Origin: Bacteroidota bacterium
GTDB lineage: Bacteria > Bacteroidota > Bacteroidia > Flavobacteriales > Flavobacteriaceae
DNA: 19,058 bases
NCBI GenBank assembly: GCA_022560715.1
Contig: JADFSQ010000006.1
Coordinates: 1-19,058 of the forward strand
Direction: 5' to 3'
The position numbers and the translations under genes were made by a program. Positions 13,830-19,058 of the stretch are shown here, one piece after another (the first letter of the stretch is position 1; each line of letters opens with the position of its first letter). Below the pieces are notes generated by a model. The model was not told the DNA's origin, searched no databases, and worked only from the letters and a program-made list of their open reading frames with translations.

Positions 13830-14429
13830 CCAATAATTCAGCACAATTAGCTGCGGAATCAATCCAACAAAAAATCCTATTAATAACTCAATATTAGTAT
13901 GTGCATTTAAATGTAGTCTGGATGTCGCGATTGCTCCTATAATAATAAAAAAGATTGCTAAAGTACCATTTATGTTAATATTAAAATGAATACTTAAGGC
14001 AATAAGAAACAGTAATACTCCTCCAGAAGCAATCATATGGATACTCGCTTTAAAATTTAGAAGTGCTAACATTAAACAAGATAAAGTAGATAGAAGCATT
14101 CCAATAAAAAAGAAATAAAGTTCAGTAATCTCGTTAGATGGCAGCAAACGTTGAACTATAAACAAGATAATAATACAATTTATAGTTAAAGGAATAATAC
14201 GTTCTTTAGGTGTAGCTAAGTTAACAGTATTTACTTTTCGTAATGTTTTTAATACAAAAAAGAGAAGTATGGGAAGAATGATAGTAAGTAATACTAACGA
14301 ATACAATTTTACTTTAATTATTGGTAAAGGAATAAAACGAGGAGATTTTGTAAAATAAAAACAAACAGCAAAAAAAGGCATCATTAATGGATGGAAAATA
14401 TATGATATGCTTTTTAAAACAACACTCAT
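13824..14429 (-). CDS. Multi-span membrane protein with degenerate PAP2-like motifs
   Basis: 201 aa, largely hydrophobic with about five or six membrane helices (roughly 10-26, 43-62, 80-96, 103-124, 134-150, 155-169 and 182-198 as candidates). Motifs in order resemble the PAP2 phosphatase signature but are incomplete: K75-E-R77-I-I-P80 (cf. KxxxxxxRP), KASIHMIASGG around H131 (cf. PSGH), and S170-R171-x5-H177-x3-E181 (cf. SRx5Hx3D, with Asp replaced by Glu). This suggests a PAP2-fold membrane protein, possibly a lipid-phosphate phosphatase relative or one that has lost activity. The start codon directly abuts the rpoN stop (no gap), so it is translated from the rpoN transcript. Its stop overlaps the convergent gene by 6 nt. 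Confidence 0.6.
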   Translation of the reverse strand: MSVVLKSISYIFHPLMMPFFAVCFYFTKSPRFIPLPIIKVKLYSLVLLTIILPILLFFVLKTLRKVNTVNLATPKERIIPLTINCIIILFIVQRLLPSNEITELYFFFIGMLLSTLSCLMLALLNFKASIHMIASGGVLLFLIALSIHFNININGTLAIFFIIIGAIATSRLHLNAHTNIELLIGFFVGLIPQLIVLNYWL

Positions 14430-15887
14430 TTATATTTGTTTTCTGAGTCTGGCAACTGGTATGTCAAGCTGTTCTCTATATTTTGCAATAGTACGTCTTG
14501 CAATGGGATAGCCTTTATCTTTTAAAATCTTCGCAAGCTTTTCATCAGTTAATGGTTTTTTCTTGTCCTCAACCTCGATTACAGTTTCCAATATTTTTTT
14601 AATCTCACGAGTCGAAACTTCTTCACCTTCAGCATTTGTCATCGATTCGCTAAAAAATTCTTTTATAAGTTTAGTGCCGTAAGGGGTATCAACATATTTA
14701 CTGTTTGCTACACGCGATACTGTAGAAACATCCATATCTATTTCATCAGCAATATTTTTAAGAATCATAGGTTTCAATTTAAGCTCGTCGCCTGTTAAAA
14801 AATACTCTTTTTGATAGTTCATAATAGCACTCATAGTTACAAACAAAGTTTGTTGACGTTGTTTTATAGCTTCGATAAACCATTTTGCGCCATCTAATTT
14901 TTGTTTAATAAACTGTACAGCATCTTTTTGAGATTTAGTTTTGTTTTTTGCTTCCTTATAGCCTTTAAGCATATTGTTATATTCCCTTGACACATGAAGT
15001 TCAGGAGCGTTTCTGCCATTAAGTGTTAATTCTAATTGGTTATCCATAATTTTAATAGTAAAATCTGGGACAACATGTTCGACCATTCTAGTGTTTCCCG
15101 AAAAAGAACCTCCCGGTTTTGGATTTAAACGCTCAATCTCTAAAATAGCATCTTTAAGCTGCACTTCATTAACATTAAATTTTAGAAGCAATTTTTTATA
15201 GTGTTTTTTTGTAAACTGATCAAAAGCTTTTTCAATAATATTAAGAGCCAACTCTGTATTAGGGGTTTTTGCTTTACGTTGTAACTGAATACTTAAACAC
15301 TCTTGCAAATTTCTGGCAGCTACTCCGGCAGGATCTAATTGTTGTACAATTTTTAAAGTAGCTTCTATTTTATTTTCGGTTGTGTAAATGTTTTGTGTAA
15401 ATGCAAGATCATCCATTATATCTGATAAAGAACGACGGATATAACCACTTCCGTCAACGCTACCAACTAAAAATTCGGCAATTATACGACCTTCTTCATC
15501 CAATCTAAATGTATTTAATTGTGTCGTTAAATGCTGCGTAAACGAAATTCCTGAAGCGTAAGGAATGCTTTTGTCATCATCATCAGGACTATAATTATTG
15601 ACTTGTGTTCTGTAATCAGGTATTTCATCATCACTTAAATACTCATCAACATTAATATCTTCTGCATTAATGGATTCGTTATCATTATAGTCTTCAGAAG
15701 TATCATCAAAATTGTCCTCTAAATCATCAGTATTGTCCTTTCCGCTTTCCAATGCGGGATTCTCTTCAAGTTCTTGTTTAATACGCTGCTCAAAAGCTAA
15801 TGTAGGAAGCTGTATCAGCTTCATCAACTGGATTTGTTGAGGCGATAATTTTTGAGATAATTTAAATTGTAAAAACTGTTTGAGCAT
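14430..15887 (-). CDS. rpoN: RNA polymerase sigma-54 factor
   Basis: Alternative sigma factor needing AAA+ enhancer-binding activators and recognising -24/-12 promoters. 485 aa, complete. Region I, residues 1-47, is Gln/Leu-rich (LKQFLQFKLSQKLSPQQIQLM). A strongly acidic linker follows at about 50-106. The core-binding domain is at about 110-300, and a helix-turn-helix at about 373-400 (NIADEIDMDVSTVSRVANSKYV). The RpoN box ARRTIAKYRE is at 463-472. No activator gene is in the window, and I found no well-spaced -24/-12 site. It is preceded by asnS (83-nt gap with a hairpin) and followed without gap by the PAP2-like membrane gene. Confidence 0.96.
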   Translation of the reverse strand: MLKQFLQFKLSQKLSPQQIQLMKLIQLPTLAFEQRIKQELEENPALESGKDNTDDLEDNFDDTSEDYNDNESINAEDINVDEYLSDDEIPDYRTQVNNYSPDDDDKSIPYASGISFTQHLTTQLNTFRLDEEGRIIAEFLVGSVDGSGYIRRSLSDIMDDLAFTQNIYTTENKIEATLKIVQQLDPAGVAARNLQECLSIQLQRKAKTPNTELALNIIEKAFDQFTKKHYKKLLLKFNVNEVQLKDAILEIERLNPKPGGSFSGNTRMVEHVVPDFTIKIMDNQLELTLNGRNAPELHVSREYNNMLKGYKEAKNKTKSQKDAVQFIKQKLDGAKWFIEAIKQRQQTLFVTMSAIMNYQKEYFLTGDELKLKPMILKNIADEIDMDVSTVSRVANSKYVDTPYGTKLIKEFFSESMTNAEGEEVSTREIKKILETVIEVEDKKKPLTDEKLAKILKDKGYPIARRTIAKYREQLDIPVARLRKQI

Positions 15888-15951
15888 TTTAAATAATAAT
15901 TAATCAACTAAATATAGTAAATAGAATAGGAATTATGGTTTATTTAATAAG

Positions 15952-15971
15952 ATTCCTGCCTTCGCAGGAAT
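15952..15971 (-). terminator. 20-nt hairpin repeat acting as likely asnS terminator
   Basis: Perfect 8-bp stem ATTCCTGC (15952-15959) / GCAGGAAT (15964-15971) with a 4-nt loop. It begins within the last base of the asnS stop codon and is followed on the minus strand by a T-rich stretch. ATTCCTGCG..-type palindromes are a familiar intergenic element in flavobacteria, so it may be both repeat and terminator. Confidence 0.55.
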
Positions 15972-17416
15972 TAAAAATCAGCATTTTGCGGGGTTCTTGG
16001 AAACGGAATTACATCTCTAATATTACTCATTCCTGTTGCAAACATTACGAGACGCTCAAAGCCTAAACCAAAACCAGAATGTATTGCAGTACCATATTTA
16101 CGCAAATCCAAATACCACCATAATTCTTCTTCTGAAATATTTAATGCTGCCATTTTTTCTTTTAAAACCTCAAGACGTTCTTCACGTTGGGCACCACCAA
16201 CAATTTCTCCTATTCCCGGGAATAAAATATCCATCGCTCTAACAGTTTTTCTTCCCTTTTCATCAGGATCGTTTTGGCGCATATAAAATGCTTTAATCTT
16301 TGCTGGGTAATTAAACAAAATTACAGGACATTTAAAGTATTTTTCAACCAAAAAACGTTCATGTTCACTTTGTAAATCGGTTCCCCATTCGTTAATGATG
16401 TACTTAAATTTCTTTTTCTTATTGGGTTTACAATTACGCAAAATATCTATGGCTTCGGTATAACTTACACGTTTAAAGTTATTATCTATAACGAATCTTA
16501 ACTTTTTGGTCAAGGTCATTTCATTACGTTTGGCTTGGGGCTTCGTTTTATCTTCTTGTATTAAACGTTGTTCCAAAAACGCCAGATCTTCTTTATTATT
16601 TTCGAGAATGTAACTTAAAACAGATTTCAAAAAGTCTTCTGCCAAGTCCATATTGCCTGTTAAATCCATAAAAGCTACTTCTGGTTCTATCATCCAGAAC
16701 TCGGATAAATGTCGCGAAGTGTTTGAATTTTCTGCTCTAAAGGTTGGTCCAAATGTATAGACTTTACCAAGAGACATTGCAAAGGTTTCTGCTTCTAATT
16801 GTCCGGAAACGGTTAAGTTAGTTTCCTTGCCAAAGAAATCTTGAGTATAATCTACCTCTCCTTCATCGTTTAAAGGCGGATTTTTCGCATCCAAATTACT
16901 AACCCGAAACATTTCTCCAGCGCCTTCAGCATCACTTCCGGTAATTATTGGTGTATGCATATAATAAAAACCATTATCATTAAAATACTTATGAATAGCG
17001 AAAGACAGCGAAGATCTTAAACGCATTACAGCACTAAGTGTATTAGTTCTGGTACGCAAATGTGCATGCTCTCGTAAGAACTCAAACGAATGCTTTTTAG
17101 GTTGAATAGGGTATTCTTCAGGATTAGAGTCTCCAAGAATGTCGATTGATGAAACTTGTATCTCTACTGATTGCCCTTTGCCTTTGCTTTCTACTAAAGT
17201 TCCTTTTATATGTACTGCAGCTCCAGTAGTAATTCGTTTTAAAAGGGATTCGTCAGTATTTTCAAAATCGATAACACATTGTATATTATTAATCGTCGAG
17301 CCATCATTTAGAGCAATAAATCTGTTTGCTCTAAAAGTCCTTACCCAACCTTTAATTTCGATTTCAACTTGTGTTTTATTTTGCGACAATAATTCGGCTA
17401 CTGTACTCGGCTTCAT
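15971..17416 (-). CDS. asnS: Asparaginyl-tRNA synthetase
   Basis: Class II aminoacyl-tRNA synthetase charging tRNA-Asn. 481 aa. N-terminal OB-fold anticodon-binding domain at about 15-105 (VEIEIKGWVRTFRANRFIALNDGS). The catalytic domain follows, with motif 2 at about 224-242 (GPTFRAENSNTSRHLSEFW) and motif 3 at 448-455 (GFGLGFER), ending IPFPRTPQNADF as is usual for AsnS rather than AspS. An insertion of about 30 residues around 171-200 (RVSNLDAKN to GKETN) is typical of this type. The start is the ATG at 17416, with a promoter matching consensus exactly in spacing at 17440-17470. Confidence 0.96.
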   Translation of the reverse strand: MKPSTVAELLSQNKTQVEIEIKGWVRTFRANRFIALNDGSTINNIQCVIDFENTDESLLKRITTGAAVHIKGTLVESKGKGQSVEIQVSSIDILGDSNPEEYPIQPKKHSFEFLREHAHLRTRTNTLSAVMRLRSSLSFAIHKYFNDNGFYYMHTPIITGSDAEGAGEMFRVSNLDAKNPPLNDEGEVDYTQDFFGKETNLTVSGQLEAETFAMSLGKVYTFGPTFRAENSNTSRHLSEFWMIEPEVAFMDLTGNMDLAEDFLKSVLSYILENNKEDLAFLEQRLIQEDKTKPQAKRNEMTLTKKLRFVIDNNFKRVSYTEAIDILRNCKPNKKKKFKYIINEWGTDLQSEHERFLVEKYFKCPVILFNYPAKIKAFYMRQNDPDEKGRKTVRAMDILFPGIGEIVGGAQREERLEVLKEKMAALNISEEELWWYLDLRKYGTAIHSGFGLGFERLVMFATGMSNIRDVIPFPRTPQNADF

Positions 17417-17439
17417 TGTTTTTTGATTTTAATAATGTG

Positions 17440-17470
17440 CAAAGATAAAAAAAGCTCATTGGCTTTCAAG
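17440..17470 (-). promoter_or_regulatory. Promoter of asnS
   Basis: On the minus strand CTTG (17470-17467), exactly 19 nt, then TATCTTTG (17447-17440), a full TAnnTTTG -7 box. It predicts a leader of about 20 nt. Confidence 0.75.
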
Positions 17471-17503
17471 CACCAAATCAACAAATCTCAATTTTTTAAA
17501 TCC

Positions 17504-17535
17504 CAAATTCCATAAAGGTTGTGCTTTGGAATTTG
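17504..17535. repeat. Inverted repeat between the ABC exporter and asnS
   Basis: CAAATTCCA (17504-17512) / TGGAATTTG (17527-17535), 9 bp with a 14-nt loop that can rearrange (AAAG/CTTT). CAAATTCC/GGAATTTG repeats are widespread in flavobacterial intergenic DNA. It may also help terminate the exporter transcript, which ends 35 nt upstream on the minus strand, but the following U-run is poor. Confidence 0.5.
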
Positions 17536-17569
17536 AGTTTTCATTTTTCTGTTTTTTTTTTGGATAATT

Positions 17570-19058
17570 TTATGCTGATAGTTCTAGCCAATAATCACTA
17601 TAAAAATTTGAAGATTGCATTAAATGCTTATGAGTTCCAAAAACTTTTGTTTCGCCATTTTCGATAATATAGATTCTATCTGCAATACGCTTTAGAGTAT
17701 GCAAACGATGTGAGATAAAAATAATACTCATTTCGCTTTTTAGTTTGTTGAGTAAATTTATTACAAACTGTTCTGTTTTCCTGTACATTGCTGAAGTAAA
17801 CTCGTCTAATAAAAGTAATTGTGGTTTTTTGTAAAGCACTCGCATTAATGCCAACAGTTGCTTTTGTCCTCCAGAGAGATTAATGCCTTCTTCGCCTAAA
17901 ATGGTGGCATAACCTTGTGGTAATTCTGCAATAAATTTTTCAAAACCAAACTTTTGGCAAAATTCAACTATGTTTTCTGGTTTGTCTTCTTTTCCCAATA
18001 AAATATTATCAACAAGGTTTCCATTAAAAATGGTAATATCTTGAGGAATTACACCAATTATATTTCGCCAATTTTCAGTATTTATATCTTTTAGTTTATG
18101 CTTATCATTAATACTAATCGTCCCGTTTTCAAATGTGTAAAATTTCTGAATTACTTGTCCTAAAGTACTTTTGCCACAACCACTTTCGCCAACAATAGCA
18201 ATACATTCGTTTGTGTTAATTTCTAAATTAATAGTTTTTAACAATTGACTTCTGCCTGCAAACCGAAAGGATAGGTTTTCAATTTTAAAAGATTCAAAAG
18301 CAGTTATATTTTGCTTTCCTGATTGTTCTTTTTCAATAGATGCAAATTCGTACATTCTGTTAAAAGCTACTTTCGCTTCATTAATTGGTATGGTTATTAA
18401 CGCCAAACTTGCTACAGATGGCAATAAGCTTCCTGCTATGCCAAGAACTGCCATTAATTCTCCTAACATCATAGTTTCATGATATACTTGAATAGACGTG
18501 TAAACCAAAATTCCCATTAAAAACAAGACACTAAACACTGCTGAAAACACAGATAAACGTACATTTATTTTGCTAAGATTAAAGGCTTTTTCTTGATAAT
18601 TGCCATAAATAAGTTGGTTTATTTTTTTAAATATGGCTTGTCTGTTATTATTTTTAATGGTTGCAATGCCTTGCATAGATGTTATATAATTGCTTTCGCT
18701 AAAGGCATAACCTTGCATCACTTCTTTTTGAGCAGTAATAATACGCTTGTTAAAACTATAAATCAACAAAAAGTAAAATGGCAAACTTACAGACGCAATG
18801 AAGCCTGTTTGCCAAGAATAAAAGAATAGAAAACCTAATGACACAACTGTTACTAAAGCGTTAATTACAACACTACTTGCTACCAAGCTTATAACACGTT
18901 GCACACGTTGTGTGTCGTTAAGTCTTGCAACGAGTTCGCCAATTTTACGAGTATCAAAAAAAGGTTTTGGAAGATGTAGTAAAGCTGTATAAAAACTATC
19001 TATAATTCGGTTATTAAAATCTTTGGTTTGGCGTATTAAAAAGTAATCTCTTATTGCT
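17570..19058 (-). CDS. ABC exporter, fused permease and ATPase, probable peptide/bacteriocin exporter (5' end off window)
   Basis: The frame stays open from the GTG at 18904 to the window edge, reading AIRDYFLIRQTKDFNN and then LLHLPKPFFDTRKIGELVARLND. That is the intracellular-loop signature of peptidase-containing (C39) ABC exporters, so the GTG is internal and the N-terminus, possibly with the peptidase, is outside. Counting from that GTG: permease helices at about 5-30, 35-52, 112-140 and 145-172; Walker A at 237-246 (VGESGCGKST); Q-loop Q288; signature LSGGQ at 343-347; Walker B LLLLD with E368; H-loop H399. The D-loop is unusual: SAMY-RKTE, where SALD or SAMD is expected, so the D-loop Asp is Tyr374. 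Export of a double-glycine-leader peptide is inferred; no precursor gene is visible in the window. Confidence 0.85.
   Translation of the reverse strand, partial: AIRDYFLIRQTKDFNNRIIDSFYTALLHLPKPFFDTRKIGELVARLNDTQRVQRVISLVASSVVINALVTVVSLGFLFFYSWQTGFIASVSLPFYFLLIYSFNKRIITAQKEVMQGYAFSESNYITSMQGIATIKNNNRQAIFKKINQLIYGNYQEKAFNLSKINVRLSVFSAVFSVLFLMGILVYTSIQVYHETMMLGELMAVLGIAGSLLPSVASLALITIPINEAKVAFNRMYEFASIEKEQSGKQNITAFESFKIENLSFRFAGRSQLLKTINLEINTNECIAIVGESGCGKSTLGQVIQKFYTFENGTISINDKHKLKDINTENWRNIIGVIPQDITIFNGNLVDNILLGKEDKPENIVEFCQKFGFEKFIAELPQGYATILGEEGINLSGGQKQLLALMRVLYKKPQLLLLDEFTSAMYRKTEQFVINLLNKLKSEMSIIFISHRLHTLKRIADRIYIIENGETKVFGTHKHLMQSSNFYSDYWLELSA

Noticed and set aside
17139..17426. 95-codon plus-strand ORF opposite asnS
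   Set aside because: It is fully antisense to the conserved 5' part of asnS, with unremarkable residues and no promoter; a shadow frame.
17488..17544. 18-codon minus-strand ORF between the ABC exporter and asnS
   Set aside because: It is essentially the translation of the CAAATTCC/GGAATTTG inverted repeat, with no sign of a protein family.
18902..18904. GTG at 18904 as the start of the ABC exporter
   Set aside because: The frame continues upstream to the window edge with recognisable exporter sequence (LPKPFFDTRKIGEL), so the GTG is an internal Val codon.

Overview
This AT-rich window reads as chromosomal DNA of a marine-type member of the Flavobacteriaceae (Bacteroidota). The gliding genes gldE and gldD follow mutY and ssb. 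Shine-Dalgarno sequences are essentially absent before start codons. Several promoters match the Bacteroidota consensus TTG-N19-TAnnTTTG. Paired ExbD genes, a 29-residue COX24-like basic protein and an RNase G without zinc-link cysteines fit the same lineage. Most of the window is conserved core genome. I see no phage, insertion sequence, CRISPR array or defence island.

Layout, left to right. (1) The 3' part of a Tas-like aldo/keto reductase (+) faces RNase G (rng, -) across a shared bidirectional terminator. (2) A minus-strand block runs HU-family protein, 29-aa COX24-like protein, terminator, a structured rng leader, then rng. (3) Divergent from HU runs mutY, ssb, gldE (TTG start), then a roughly 360-nt non-coding spacer with inverted repeats, then gldD. 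(4) A possible 33-aa membrane protein (-) shares gldD's terminator. Next comes an orphan NarL/LuxR-type response regulator co-oriented with a cytoplasmic retropepsin-like aspartic protease (-). (5) Across a divergent intergenic region holding an unexplained strong hairpin lies tatD-ansA (+), then tRNA-Ser(GGA). (6) An ExbB - 4-TM protein - ExbD - ExbD operon (+) ends in a terminator and is followed by an outer-membrane beta-barrel protein. (7) The minus strand carries asnS, rpoN (sigma-54) and a PAP2-like membrane protein whose start directly abuts the rpoN stop. (8) The window ends inside a fused permease/ATPase ABC exporter (-) resembling peptidase-containing bacteriocin exporters; its 5' part is off the window.

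How the genes work together. mutY, ssb and HU serve DNA repair and nucleoid functions. gldE and gldD belong to the gliding/type IX secretion machinery. The ExbB/ExbD set supplies proton-motive force to outer-membrane or envelope processes, and the 4-TM protein between them is a candidate extra subunit. rng and the COX24-like protein relate to RNA processing and the ribosome.

No complete new multi-gene system is evident. The items most worth checking are: the structured rng leader; the orphan hairpin (candidate sRNA terminator) between the aspartic protease and tatD; the perfect 18-nt palindrome just after the response-regulator gene; the ABC exporter's missing D-loop aspartate; the conserved-looking CxxC in one ExbD; the degenerate PAP2-like partner of rpoN; and a set of dispersed intergenic hairpins, several of them 20 nt long.
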